In this document: piece by piece, positions 16,824-25,791 of the stretch
Layout of the letters: each line of letters begins with the position of its first letter
Numbering within the stretch: the stretch's first letter is position 1
From: Mesorhizobium sp. WSM3626
Lineage (GTDB): Bacteria > Pseudomonadota > Alphaproteobacteria > Rhizobiales > Rhizobiaceae
DNA length: 45,523 nt
NCBI RefSeq assembly: GCF_000513935.1
Contig: NZ_AZUY01000049.1
Coordinates: forward strand, 863-46,385
Direction of reading: 5' to 3'
Notes under the pieces: model-generated
Database searches by the model: none
The model's input: only the letters and a program-made list of their open reading frames with translations
Told to the model about the DNA's origin: nothing
Position numbers and translations under genes: made by a program

Positions 16824-17225
16824 TCAGCATACCCGATTATTGATCCGGCTGTTCGTTACCATCGTCGATCTCATTTGAATAGACGCAGAGAGGCTCAGTT
16901 CCAGTTGGGCTGGCTTAAAGCATCAGCGCCCCCGCGTCCGCGCTTGCAAAAAAGATGCGCCACAACGGTTCTCTAACCAGATGTCCAATTTGACCACTTG
17001 GCATGCGAGCCGCCCGAATAGGTTTGACATGCGTTCCAAACGCCACAAATCAACGGCCATGGAATTGTTGAGGCGATCGACTGCTAGCCCGTTCGCCGCT
17101 AGAATTCCGGATTCTCGCAGCCCCTCTAACGCCTCATACCCTCGCCATATACCGCCCATAGCATTGTTTCGAGGCATCGGTTGCGGACGAGATGTGAGTT
17201 GGTTGGCAGGTAAGGAGTAGCATTT
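16824..17225. other. Intergenic region without recognised gene
   Basis: About 400 bases between divergent genes. Open frames of 79 and 104 codons occur on opposite strands over the same bases; neither has a domain, a good ribosome site or family-like sequence. At its right end AAGGAG (17209-17214) serves the methyltransferase gene. Confidence 0.45.
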
Positions 17226-18413
17226 TTGAGAGATCACATTGCAGTGCAGGTTTCTCCTTCGAAAACGGATGATTTTTTTCGGGCACTTCTAAGTAGCAAA
17301 CTGGATCCGGTCTTTTGGCCCACGGATTTGCTGGATAGAACAAGCGCGTGGTTTGGGCACATACCCTTCGCCCACTGGGTCGTCGGAGCTGCGAAGCCGC
17401 GCGTCTTGGTCGAGCTAGGAACACACGAGGGCGTTTCGTATTCCGCATTTTGCTCCGCGGTAGCGCGAATGCAGCTGGCGACTCGGTGCTACGCAGTCGA
17501 TACTTGGCAAGGAGATGAACAGGCAGGCTTCTACGATGATAGCGTATTCCAGAAACTAAGTGCCTATCACACCCCACTCTTCGGAAGCTTTTCCAGTCTT
17601 TTGCGGACAACATTTGACGAAGCTCGTAGCCAGTTTTCCGACAAGTCAATAGATATTCTCCATATTGATGGTTTTCATTCGTATGAAGCGGTGAAACATG
17701 ATTTCGAGACATGGCGAGACAAATTGTCAGACCAAGCGGTCGTCTTGTTCCATGACACTAATGAATTCGGAGAAGGATTCGGCGTGCATCGTCTCTGGGC
17801 AGAACTTAAAAGCGAATATCCCAGCTTCGAATTCTTACATAGCCACGGCCTTGGAGTTTTATGTGTTGGCTCGGCGTCCCCTCAAGCCATTCTGACTCTA
17901 TGCAATCTTTCGGAACGCGACAGTGATCAGCTTCGCCAACGTTTCGATCTCCTAGGAACTCGTTGGGCAGCTGATTCTCAGAACACCAGGCTGGCATCCT
18001 TGCTGCATCTGGAACATCAGGCTGGCTTGCAACACCTTCATGAACGGGAGCGCTTGGCCGCCGAAGTCCATAACCTCGAAGAAGAGTTAAAGCAGGTTCG
18101 CCTAACCCACGAAGAAATTCTGGAGCAAACTCGCCTGGCCTACACGGAACTTTTGGCGCAGGCTGGCCAAGCTCAACAGGAATTGCAGCAAGATGTGACT
18201 CGGAAGCTTCAGGAAGCTGATGTCAAGATGAGAGAGACCGAACGCGCTCTCAGCGTGAAAATCGCGACGATCGAATCAGAAAAGAATGCTCTTCTTGGAT
18301 CGACATCATGGCGATTGACGCGGCCGCTGAGAGCGATGAGGACGGCCACGTCGGCGTTATCGTTGAGCGGGTTTGCCAAAAGGTGCTGGACCACGCTTGG
18401 GAGGCGGCGGTGA
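17226..18413 (+). CDS. Class I SAM-dependent methyltransferase with coiled coil and SWRLT-type tail
   Basis: 395 residues in three parts. Residues about 55-215 are a methyltransferase of the Methyltransf_24 kind: VLVELGTHEGVSYSAFC for SAM binding, DILHIDGFHSYEAVKHDF and VVLFHDTNEF. Residues about 255-360 form a Gln/Glu-rich coiled coil. The end has GSTSWRLTRPLRAM, a tail that I know from many O-antigen glycosyltransferases and methyltransferases. The TTG start at 17226 is supported by AAGGAG 11 bases upstream; there is no nearby ATG. Its likely role is O-methylation of a sugar in the O-polysaccharide, possibly chain capping or length control. The target sugar is unknown. Confidence 0.82.
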   Translation: MRDHIAVQVSPSKTDDFFRALLSSKLDPVFWPTDLLDRTSAWFGHIPFAHWVVGAAKPRVLVELGTHEGVSYSAFCSAVARMQLATRCYAVDTWQGDEQAGFYDDSVFQKLSAYHTPLFGSFSSLLRTTFDEARSQFSDKSIDILHIDGFHSYEAVKHDFETWRDKLSDQAVVLFHDTNEFGEGFGVHRLWAELKSEYPSFEFLHSHGLGVLCVGSASPQAILTLCNLSERDSDQLRQRFDLLGTRWAADSQNTRLASLLHLEHQAGLQHLHERERLAAEVHNLEEELKQVRLTHEEILEQTRLAYTELLAQAGQAQQELQQDVTRKLQEADVKMRETERALSVKIATIESEKNALLGSTSWRLTRPLRAMRTATSALSLSGFAKRCWTTLGRRR

Positions 18414-18451
18414 CAAGCTGAGATCCCGTGGGGCTTTTCGCGGTGTCCGTG

Positions 18452-19330
18452 TCAAGAAAGCCGCCGCACCACCTTCTCCGTCGACTGCCGCCAGTCCGGC
18501 GCGTTCCATCCGAACACATCCGCGAATTTAGCGCTTGATAGCCGGGAGTTGGCAGGGCGGCGCGCCTTGGTGGGGTAGTCCATCGTAGTGATATCCCGTA
18601 CCCGCGCCCAAGAACCACCAGACTTCAGGCTTGTGTCCAGGATATGACGGGCAAAGCCACTCCAGTTGGTCTCGCCGGTGCCGGCCAGATGATAGGTGCC
18701 GAACGCGGCGAAGTCCTTGTCGCGGTGCAGCATGGCGGCCGCATGCAGGATCGCGTCGGCGATATCAAGCGCCGATGTGGGATTTCCCCATTGATCGGCC
18801 ACCACCGAAATCTCGTCGCGGTCGGCGGCGAGCCTCAGCATGGTTTTCACGAAATTCTTTCCGAACGGGCTGTAGACCCAGGCGGTGCGCAGGATCAGGT
18901 GGCGCGGGTTGGCGGCCACCACCGCCTGCTCGCCGGCGAGCTTGGAGGTTCCGTAGACACCGAGCGGCGCCGTCGGGTCGGTTTCGACATAGGCATCGGC
19001 CTTGGTTCCGTCGAAGACATAGTCGGTCGAAAGATGGATGACGGGAACGCCGAGCCGCGCCGCGGCCTCCGCCACCTTGCCGGCACCGGTCGCGTTCACC
19101 GCAAAGGCCAGATCGGGCTCGTCCTCGGCCTGATCGACGGCGGTATAGGCGGCGGCCGACACGACGATATCGGGCTTCGCAACCGCGATGACGTCGATGA
19201 CGGTATCGGGTCTTGCCAGGTCGAGCTCCGGGCGACCGAGGGCGACGACCTCCACGCCCGCGCGCGCCTGGCCGGCCTCAAGCAGGCTCGCCGCGACCTG
19301 GCCGTCGCGCCCGGTGACGAGGAGCCTCAC
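18452..19330 (-). CDS. rmlD: dTDP-4-dehydrorhamnose reductase
   Basis: 292 residues, normal for RmlD, the last step to dTDP-L-rhamnose (NADPH reduction of dTDP-4-keto-L-rhamnose). The opening is MRLLVTGRDGQVAASL; AAAYTAVDQAEDE, STDYVFDG and the catalytic YGTSKLAGE follow. The GTG at 19330 overlaps the rmlB stop in a GTGA arrangement, so translation is coupled. It is the last gene of rmlA-C-B-D. A longer frame reaching 19402 is not family-like. Confidence 0.95.
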   Translation of the reverse strand: MRLLVTGRDGQVAASLLEAGQARAGVEVVALGRPELDLARPDTVIDVIAVAKPDIVVSAAAYTAVDQAEDEPDLAFAVNATGAGKVAEAAARLGVPVIHLSTDYVFDGTKADAYVETDPTAPLGVYGTSKLAGEQAVVAANPRHLILRTAWVYSPFGKNFVKTMLRLAADRDEISVVADQWGNPTSALDIADAILHAAAMLHRDKDFAAFGTYHLAGTGETNWSGFARHILDTSLKSGGSWARVRDITTMDYPTKARRPANSRLSSAKFADVFGWNAPDWRQSTEKVVRRLS

Positions 19331-20397
19331 GCGCCCACCTTGCGTGCTTCGCCCAGCCTTTCGCCGGCATAACGCTGTTCGCGGATCGGCCCCCACCACC
19401 ATTTGTTGTCGAGGAACCAGTCTACGGTCCTGGCAAGGCCGCTGTCGAAATTCTCCCTGGGCGTCCAGCCGAGCTCGCGGCTTATCTTGGAAGCATCGAT
19501 GGCGTAGCGGCGGTCGTGGCCGGGACGGTCGGTGACGAAGGAGATCAGCTCGCGATAGCGCCTGCCGCCGGCGCGCGGGCGCCTGGTGTCGAGCAGGTCG
19601 CAGATCGTCTCGACGACGGCTAGGTTGGTGCGTTCCGAATTGCCGCCGACATTGTAGCTCTCGCCCGGATGGCCTTTCGTGGCGACCAGTTCCAGGGCAC
19701 GCGCGTGATCCTCGACGAACAGCCAGTCGCGCACATTGGCGCCGGCGCCGTAAACCGGCAGCGGCCTTTCGTCGAGCGCGTTGAGGATGACGAGCGGAAT
19801 CAGCTTCTCGGGGAAATGATAGGGCCCGTAATTGTTCGAACAGTTGGAGAGTACGACCGGCAGGCCGTAGGTCTCGTGCCAGGCGCGCACCAGATGGTCC
19901 GAAGCCGCCTTCGAGGCGGAATAGGGCGAGGACGGCGCGTAGGGCGTCTCCTCGACGAACATGCCGCCGTCGAAGGGCAGATCGCCGAACACCTCGTCGG
20001 TGGAGACATGATGGAAGCGGAAACGGGCTTTCCTGTCGCCGGACAGGCCGCGCCAGTATTCGAGCGCGGCATTGAGCATCTTGTAGGTGCCGACGATGTT
20101 GGTCTCGATGAAGGCGCCCGGTCCATCGATCGAGCGGTCGACATGGCTCTCGGCGGCGAGGTTCATGACGATGTCGATATCGTCGCGGCGCAGTATATCG
20201 AGCACCGCCCTTTCGTCACAGATATCGGCCTGGGCGAAGCGGTAATTGTGGACATTCTCAATCGGCCGCAGCGAGGCCAGATTGCCCGCATAGGTCAGTT
20301 TGTCGAGGTTGGTCACCCGGTAGGCCGGATTGGCGCACAGATGCCGGCATACCGCCGAACCGATGAAGCCGGCACCGCCCGTCACCAGAAAATTCAT
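19327..20397 (-). CDS. rmlB: dTDP-glucose 4,6-dehydratase
   Basis: 356 residues, the usual RmlB size. It converts dTDP-glucose to dTDP-4-keto-6-deoxyglucose. MNFLVTGGAGFIGSAVCRHL opens the Rossmann fold; LAAESHVDRSIDGP, STDEVFGDLPF and the catalytic YSASKAASDHLVRAWHETYG are diagnostic, with NVRDWLFVEDHARAL later. ATG 20397 follows AAGGA by 7 bases. An ATG at 20427 overlapping the rmlC stop would add 10 residues, but MNFLVTGG is the family start. Confidence 0.96.
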   Translation of the reverse strand: MNFLVTGGAGFIGSAVCRHLCANPAYRVTNLDKLTYAGNLASLRPIENVHNYRFAQADICDERAVLDILRRDDIDIVMNLAAESHVDRSIDGPGAFIETNIVGTYKMLNAALEYWRGLSGDRKARFRFHHVSTDEVFGDLPFDGGMFVEETPYAPSSPYSASKAASDHLVRAWHETYGLPVVLSNCSNNYGPYHFPEKLIPLVILNALDERPLPVYGAGANVRDWLFVEDHARALELVATKGHPGESYNVGGNSERTNLAVVETICDLLDTRRPRAGGRRYRELISFVTDRPGHDRRYAIDASKISRELGWTPRENFDSGLARTVDWFLDNKWWWGPIREQRYAGERLGEARKVGA

Positions 20398-20426
20398 CCC
20401 GTCGTCCTTACGCACCACACGCTCCA

Positions 20427-20981
20427 TCAGGCGAACACCTCGGCCGCGGCCAACATAGGCGCCTTGAGGTCCTTGTCGGAAAGCTGGAACCCGCCGGCCA
20501 GCGACGGCCATTCTATGCCGATGGCAGGATCGTCGAAACGGATCGACCGGTCATGCTCGGGCGAATAGGTGTCGGTCACCTTGTACAGCACCTCGGTGTC
20601 GGGCACGAGTGTGACGAAGCCATGCGCGAAGCCCTTTGGCACCAGGATCTGGTTGCCTTTTTCGGCCGACACTTCGAGGGCGACCCATTTTCCGAAGGTT
20701 TTCGAGGCGCGGCGGATGTCGACCGCGACGTCGAGAATACTGCCACGGATAACGCGCAGCAGCTTGTCCTGGGCGCGCGGCGCAAGCTGGTAGTGAAGCC
20801 CGCGCAAGACGCCCGGGGCAGCGGAATACGAGTGATTGTCCTGCACGAAAGTCAAATCAATGCCGGCCTGCGAAAAGCGCTCGGCATTGTAGGTTTCCAT
20901 GAAGAACCCGCGTGCGTCGCCATGGCGTTTCGGAACGATTTCAAGCACCCCATCGATGCCCAGGGATCTCACCTCCAGCAT
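20427..20981 (-). CDS. rmlC: dTDP-4-dehydrorhamnose 3,5-epimerase
   Basis: 184 residues with the RmlC cupin pattern. DARGFFMETYNAERF, FVQDNHSYS, GVLRGLHYQL with the catalytic His, and PKGFAHGFVTL are visible. It epimerises C3 and C5 of dTDP-4-keto-6-deoxyglucose. ATG 20981 lies 2 bases after the rmlA stop, with GGAGG inside the end of rmlA about 8 bases upstream. It is followed by rmlB. Confidence 0.96.
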   Translation of the reverse strand: MLEVRSLGIDGVLEIVPKRHGDARGFFMETYNAERFSQAGIDLTFVQDNHSYSAAPGVLRGLHYQLAPRAQDKLLRVIRGSILDVAVDIRRASKTFGKWVALEVSAEKGNQILVPKGFAHGFVTLVPDTEVLYKVTDTYSPEHDRSIRFDDPAIGIEWPSLAGGFQLSDKDLKAPMLAAAEVFA

Positions 20982-20983
20982 CT

Positions 20984-21865
20984 CTAGCCCTCCGAAAGAT
21001 CGACGACGCGCCGGCGCAGATAGGCGGCGTATTCGTTCTTGCCCAGGCGGGCCGCGCGCTCCAGCACCATGTCCGCCGTCAGCCAACCCTGTTCGAAGGC
21101 GATTTCCTCCGGGCAGGCGACCTTGATGCCCTGGCGATGTTCGATCGTGCGCACGAAGGAAGAGGCTTCGTGCAGGCTGTCATGGGTGCCGGTGTCGAGC
21201 CAGGCATAGCCGCGTCCCAGCCGATGAACATGGAGCTGGCCGCGCTCGAGATAGACGTTGTTGACCGCCGTGATCTCGATCTCGCCACGCGGCGAAGGGC
21301 GGATGGTCGGGGCGATGTCGACGACATCATTGTCGTAGAAATAGAGACCCGTGACGGCCCAGTTGGACTTCGGTGTTTGTGGCTTTTCCTCGATCGTCAG
21401 CGCGGTTCCGGTCGCCTTGTCGAAAGACACCACGCCATAGCGCTCGGGATCCTCGACATGGTAGGCGAACACCGAAGCGCCCGTCTGGCGCGATGCCGCG
21501 GCGCGGCAAAGCTGCGACAGCCCGTCGCCAAAATAGATGTTGTCGCCCAGGATCATCGACACGCTGTCCTTGCCGATGAAATCGCGGCCGATGATGAAGG
21601 CTTCCGCGAGGCCATTGGGCTGCGGCTGCTCGGCGTAAGACAGTGCCAGCCCAAAATCCGATCCGTCGCCGAGTAAACCACGGAAAGCGGGCAGATCACG
21701 AGGCGTCGAAATGATCAGAATCTCTCGTATTCCCGCGAGCATCAACACGCTCAGCGGATAATAGATCATCGGCTTGTCGTAAATGGGAAGAATTTGCTTA
21801 GAGACCGCTAATGTTAGTGGATAAAGACGTGTTCCACTGCCTCCAGCAAGGATAATTCCTTTCAA
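20984..21865 (-). CDS. rmlA: Glucose-1-phosphate thymidylyltransferase
   Basis: 293 residues, full length. It makes dTDP-glucose from glucose-1-phosphate and dTTP. MKGIILAGGSGTRLYPLT carries the nucleotidyltransferase signature; KQILPIYDKPMIYYPLS, ILGDNIYFGDG and EEKPQTPKSN are diagnostic. The start is a TTG at 21865 with AAGGAG 6 bases upstream; no upstream ATG exists in frame. As first gene of rmlACBD it may limit expression through this weak start codon. About 235 bases upstream separate it from the next gene and probably contain the operon promoter. Confidence 0.96.
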   Translation of the reverse strand: MKGIILAGGSGTRLYPLTLAVSKQILPIYDKPMIYYPLSVLMLAGIREILIISTPRDLPAFRGLLGDGSDFGLALSYAEQPQPNGLAEAFIIGRDFIGKDSVSMILGDNIYFGDGLSQLCRAAASRQTGASVFAYHVEDPERYGVVSFDKATGTALTIEEKPQTPKSNWAVTGLYFYDNDVVDIAPTIRPSPRGEIEITAVNNVYLERGQLHVHRLGRGYAWLDTGTHDSLHEASSFVRTIEHRQGIKVACPEEIAFEQGWLTADMVLERAARLGKNEYAAYLRRRVVDLSEG

Positions 21866-22100
21866 AAAGCTCTCCTTGACATGCCAAAGCCCCCCGGCCC
21901 TGAGTGCCTGTGCTTAGGTTTCATGCATTGGCTTGTCAATGCGGCACACGACAAATGCATCGACCATGTTGAATACCGTCCATCGACGGGCGCCTCCCGC
22001 TTCGGCCGAACCCGTCTGATCCCATCCTGGCAAGGCCGAGGCCGTGATCACCGATCGCACTTTCGGCTTTATCGAGGACGGGCTTGGGGCATATCAACAC

Positions 22101-22913
22101 CTAGGCCACAGCCATGATCACATATGCCTGGATTTTGGCGGCAACTTCGCCGTTGCCATGTCTGTCTGCAATGGCGGATGCCGCGTAGTCGGTCGCGGCG
22201 TCCAGTTTTCCAGCGTCCCTGGCCTCGATTTCGCTGCGAAGAACGGTGCCTTGACAATAAGCGACGGCCGGAAGGCGCGGCGAGGATGCGCGGCTTTGTT
22301 CGGCTCTCGTCTCGATCGCGACATCGGAGAAACCCGCGTCCTCCAGATCACGGCGGATCAGCACTTTGTCGTGGTAGCCGTGCGGCGTGCGTGTCAGGAA
22401 GCGCGGCGGATCGTCTGGGAAAATCCTCGCCAGCGCATTGGTCACGTCATCGGCGAACACATTCTCCTCGATGCGATCCCATACGTTGAACAAGAACCGT
22501 CCTCCCGGCTTCAGGACCCGCTTGGCTTCGCGGTAGGCGGAGGTGCGGTTTGGAAAGAACATCGCACCGAACTGACAACAGACGAGATCGAACGCCGCAT
22601 CCTCGAACGGCAGCGCCATCGCATCCGCCTGGCGCCATTCGATGCGGCTGTCGGGTGTCTGCCGCGAAGCGGCGTAGTCGAGCATCGGCTGGTTCAGGTC
22701 GGTCACGACATAGCTTGCGTCCGGGGATAGTCTTGGTGCCAATGCGCGGGTGACGACCCCGGTGCCCGCGGCGATTTCCAGGACCGCGCCTGGCGACAGC
22801 GCCGCGGCTCGTTGCGCGATATCCACGGCGAACGGCTCGAAAATCAAGGGCACCATGTAGCGGTCGTAGTTTTCCGGAATCGAGCCCGCGAACAGCTTGT
22901 CCGTTTCCAACAT
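22101..22913 (-). CDS. Class I SAM-dependent methyltransferase (UbiE/Methyltransf_11 type)
   Basis: About 270 residues. VLEIAAGTGVVTRAL (motif I) is near residues 42-56, DLNQPML near 71-77, ADAMALPFEDAAFDLVCCQF near 95-114, then KRVLKPGGRFLFNVWD. The sequence fits small-molecule methyltransferases; the substrate is unknown. ATG 22913 has GGGGA five bases upstream; ATG 22928 (five residues longer) lacks a ribosome site. The position between rmlA and the lpsL-like gene suggests, without proof, a sugar or lipid target. Confidence 0.82.
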   Translation of the reverse strand: MLETDKLFAGSIPENYDRYMVPLIFEPFAVDIAQRAAALSPGAVLEIAAGTGVVTRALAPRLSPDASYVVTDLNQPMLDYAASRQTPDSRIEWRQADAMALPFEDAAFDLVCCQFGAMFFPNRTSAYREAKRVLKPGGRFLFNVWDRIEENVFADDVTNALARIFPDDPPRFLTRTPHGYHDKVLIRRDLEDAGFSDVAIETRAEQSRASSPRLPAVAYCQGTVLRSEIEARDAGKLDAATDYAASAIADRHGNGEVAAKIQAYVIMAVA

Positions 22914-23015
22914 GGCAATCCCCACCATCTGATGACTTGGGAGACTAGCACATTTTCTTGGTCCCTGGTCCTTTTCGACCGAAGGCCGGCCTCTACGCGG
23001 CCAAGAGCGCGTTCA

Positions 23016-24041
23016 TCACGCCCGCCCAAAATAACCCTGGTACCACTCGACGAACCGCCCTACCCCCTCCGTGACTGAGGTGCGGGGGCGGTAGCCGACC
23101 GCCGCTTGCATCGCCGAAGTATCGGCGAAGGTGTCGGGCACGTCGCCGGCCTGCAGCGGCAGGAGCTCGATGACGGCCTTGCGGCCGAGCGCATTTTCCA
23201 GCGCCTCGACATAGGCGGTCAGTTTCACCGGGTTGCTGTTGCCGATGTTGAAGATGCGCCAGGGCGCGCTGCTGGTCGCCGGATCCGGATGGCCGGAGTC
23301 CCAGGCCGGGTTGGCCGCGGCAGGACTGTCGCTGGCGCGAATCACGCCCTCGGCGATGTCCTCGACATAGGTGAAGTCGCGCGTGTGGTTGCCGTTGTTG
23401 AACAGCTTGATCGGCTCGCCGGCCAGGATGCTCCTGGTGAACAGGAACAGAGCCATATCAGGTCGCCCCCAGGGACCGTACACGGTGAAGAAACGCAGCC
23501 CCGTGGTGGGCAGGCCGAACAGATGGCTGTAGCTGTGCGCCATCAGTTCGTTGGCGCGCTTGGTGGCGGCGTAGAACTGCAAGGGATGGTCGGCCGGGCG
23601 ATGCTCGGAAAACGGCATGTCGGTGTTGGCGCCATAGACACTGGAGGTGCTGGCATAGGTCAGGTGCCCGACACGGCTGCTGCGGCAGGCCTCGAGTATG
23701 TTGGTGAAAGCGACGATGTTGCTCTCGACATAGGCGCGCGGGTTTTCCAGGCTGTAGCGGACGCCTGCCTGGGCGGCGAGATGGATCACCCGGTCGAAGG
23801 CGTGGTCGGCAAAGCAGCCATCAACCACGCTATGGTCGGCGAGATTGCCGTGGATGAAATGATAGCCTGCATTCGTGCCGCGGCTCGCCTCGGCCAGGAG
23901 CCGCAGCCGCGCCTGCTTGATCTCAGGGTCGTAGTAATCATTGATGCTGTCGATGCCGACAACCTCGTCACCGCGCTCCAGGAGCCGCCTGGCGACATGA
24001 TAGCCTATGAAGCCGGCAGCGCCGGTGACCAGAACTTTCAT
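23016..24041 (-). CDS. lpsL: UDP-glucuronate 4-epimerase (LpsL/CapI-like)
   Basis: 341 residues, the length known for Sinorhizobium LpsL. MKVLVTGAAGFIGYHVARRL opens the fold. DSINDYYDPEIKQARL, HLAAQAGVRYSLENP, STSSVYG and YAATKRANELMAHSY are the group's signatures, with FFTVYGPWGRPDMA later. The enzyme makes UDP-galacturonate, used in rhizobial LPS core and O-antigen. ATG 24041 is the family start. It is probably transcribed alone or with the downstream methyltransferase gene. Confidence 0.9.
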   Translation of the reverse strand: MKVLVTGAAGFIGYHVARRLLERGDEVVGIDSINDYYDPEIKQARLRLLAEASRGTNAGYHFIHGNLADHSVVDGCFADHAFDRVIHLAAQAGVRYSLENPRAYVESNIVAFTNILEACRSSRVGHLTYASTSSVYGANTDMPFSEHRPADHPLQFYAATKRANELMAHSYSHLFGLPTTGLRFFTVYGPWGRPDMALFLFTRSILAGEPIKLFNNGNHTRDFTYVEDIAEGVIRASDSPAAANPAWDSGHPDPATSSAPWRIFNIGNSNPVKLTAYVEALENALGRKAVIELLPLQAGDVPDTFADTSAMQAAVGYRPRTSVTEGVGRFVEWYQGYFGRA

Positions 24042-24136
24042 CACAAAGGCCCGTCCGTAACATGCCTGGTGAACAGGCCCGAGCTGACCGCAGGCCAACC
24101 TCCGGCCCGGAGTGATCCGGGCCGGATGATCTCAAA

Positions 24137-24727
24137 TCAGGAGCGCTTCAGCAATGACCAGACGGCCGGCACGAGGCTGGCCGCGAGAGCGACCTTGATC
24201 AGGTCGCCGACGATGAACGGCACGACGCCGAATTGCCAGGACTTTTCCGGACCGATGAGCAGCGCCAGCCAGGCGAAACCCATCGCCATCATGACCACTT
24301 CGGCAACCAGCATGGCGTTGAAAAGCTTGATCGGATGACGGTCCCAGCCGCGGTCGGCGGCCCAGCCGACAATCGCGGCCATGACCACGAAGCCGGCGAG
24401 ATAGCCGCCGGTCGAGCCGAGCATATAGGCGATGCCTACGCCTTTTTCCGGCGTGCCCTGGAAGACCGGGAAGCCCATCGCGCCTTCCGCCATATAAAGC
24501 AGCAGGGTGGCGACGCCGAGCCGCATGCCGAAGGCGGCGGCGATCAGGAAGACGGCGAGCGTCTGCATCGAGATGTCGACAGGCCCGAGCACTACCTTGG
24601 TCTTGGCCGAAAGGGTCAACAGCAGCGTCCCGGCAATCGCCAGGACAAACTGCGTTGCCAGTCGCGCGGCACCTTCTTGCGGCAAGGCCAGAAAAACAAG
24701 CGGGCGCGTCGTCGTTGCGGTTGTCAT
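24137..24727 (-). CDS. bioY: Biotin transporter substrate-binding component BioY
   Basis: A 196-residue hydrophobic protein with about six membrane segments. GPVDISMQTLAVFLIAAAFG, GMRLGVATLLLYMAEGAMGFPVF, GSTGGYLAGF and VPFIVGDLIKVALAA are typical of BioY, the S-component of the energy-coupling-factor biotin importer. No bioM or bioN gene is adjacent; solitary BioY can act alone. ATG 24727 has GGGGA about 8 bases upstream; ATG 24739 is possible but lacks a ribosome site. A BioR-like box lies about 50 bases upstream. Confidence 0.93.
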   Translation of the reverse strand: MTTATTTRPLVFLALPQEGAARLATQFVLAIAGTLLLTLSAKTKVVLGPVDISMQTLAVFLIAAAFGMRLGVATLLLYMAEGAMGFPVFQGTPEKGVGIAYMLGSTGGYLAGFVVMAAIVGWAADRGWDRHPIKLFNAMLVAEVVMMAMGFAWLALLIGPEKSWQFGVVPFIVGDLIKVALAASLVPAVWSLLKRS

Positions 24728-24776
24728 GGTCTTCCCCATTCAATCTTGCCGCGAACCAACAATCGCGGCCTTGTGT

Positions 24777-24786
24777 TTTTCTATAT
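24777..24786. promoter_or_regulatory. Possible BioR operator upstream of bioY
   Basis: TTTTCTATAT agrees with the alphaproteobacterial BioR consensus TTATCTATAA at 8 of 10 positions. It lies about 50 bases upstream of bioY. BioR, a GntR-type repressor, commonly controls bioY in this class. A match of this length could arise by chance. Confidence 0.35.
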
Positions 24787-24841
24787 TGGCTTGCGTGCTA
24801 TGCGGCAATCGGTTTTGCCGTTCTTGGAATAATGTGGCGAC

Positions 24842-25750
24842 ATGGCCCTCAAATTCGATACCAGCTTCGACCCCGCTTATGGCCAAGGCGTAAGCGTGGC
24901 CCCAGACGTGCAACGCGTCACGGCTGGGAATCCCAGTCCCTTCACCTTTCATGGCACCAACAGCTATGTCGTGGGCCGCGACACGCTGGCGGTGATCGAT
25001 CCCGGGCCGGATGACGAGGCGCATCTTCAGACCTTGCTCGACGTGATCGCCGGCCGGCCGGTCAGCCACATTTTCGTCAGCCACACGCATCGCGACCATT
25101 CCCCGCTGGCGGCCCGACTGAAGGAGCGCACCGGCGCCCAGGTGCTGGCGGAAGGACCGCACCGGCCGGCGAGGCCCTTGCATATCGGCGAAACCAATCC
25201 GCTCGACGCCAGCGCCGACACCGCTTTCGTTCCCGACATCGCGTTGCCGGACAGTGAACTGGTCAGCGGCGATGGCTGGGCGATCCGGACGGTCCTGACG
25301 CCCGGCCACACCGCCAATCACGCGGCATTCGCGCTGGAAGGCACCGGCATCCTGTTTTCAGCCGATCATGTCATGGGCTGGGCAACATCCATCGTCGCGC
25401 CGCCGGACGGGGCAATGGCCGATTACATGGCATCGCTGGACCGGCTGATCGAGCGCGGCGATCGCCTGCTGCTGCCTGGCCATGGTGGACCGGTGACGGC
25501 GCCGCGCGCTTTCATGCGCGGGCTGAAGGCGCATCGCAAGATGCGCGAACGAGCCATACTGGAGCGGATAAGAGCCGGCGACCGGACTATTCCCGCCATG
25601 GTCAAGGCTATCTACAGGGATACCGATCCCCGGCTGCACGGCGCCGCCGGCCTGTCGGTGCTTGCCCATCTGGAGGACCTGGTGGCACGCGGCGTGGTGG
25701 CGACGGACGCCGCCCCCGCCATGGATGGCACTTTCACGCCCGGCCAATAG
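24842..25750 (+). CDS. MBL-fold metallo-hydrolase with C-terminal winged helix
   Basis: 302 residues. The zinc motif H81-x-H83-x-D85-H86 (SHTHRDHSPL), TPGHTANHAAF near residues 155-165, SADHVMGW near 177-184 and PGHGGPV near 219-225 complete the metallo-beta-lactamase set. A winged-helix-like tail (LHGAAGLSVLAHLEDLVARGVV) places it with LACTB2-like hydrolases. It has no signal peptide, so it is cytoplasmic; the substrate is unknown. The gene is divergent from bioY and convergent with the DUF1499 gene. The upstream sequence GGCGAC before ATG is only a weak ribosome site. Confidence 0.9.
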   Translation: MALKFDTSFDPAYGQGVSVAPDVQRVTAGNPSPFTFHGTNSYVVGRDTLAVIDPGPDDEAHLQTLLDVIAGRPVSHIFVSHTHRDHSPLAARLKERTGAQVLAEGPHRPARPLHIGETNPLDASADTAFVPDIALPDSELVSGDGWAIRTVLTPGHTANHAAFALEGTGILFSADHVMGWATSIVAPPDGAMADYMASLDRLIERGDRLLLPGHGGPVTAPRAFMRGLKAHRKMRERAILERIRAGDRTIPAMVKAIYRDTDPRLHGAAGLSVLAHLEDLVARGVVATDAAPAMDGTFTPGQ

Positions 25751-25791
25751 ACCTGCCCGCCCGCCCACGGTGTTCACCCGCCCGAAAATGG

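Noticed and set aside
16923..17237. A 104-codon minus-strand frame between the epimerase and methyltransferase genes
   Set aside because: It overlaps the ribosome site and start of the methyltransferase gene, and has no recognisable domain.
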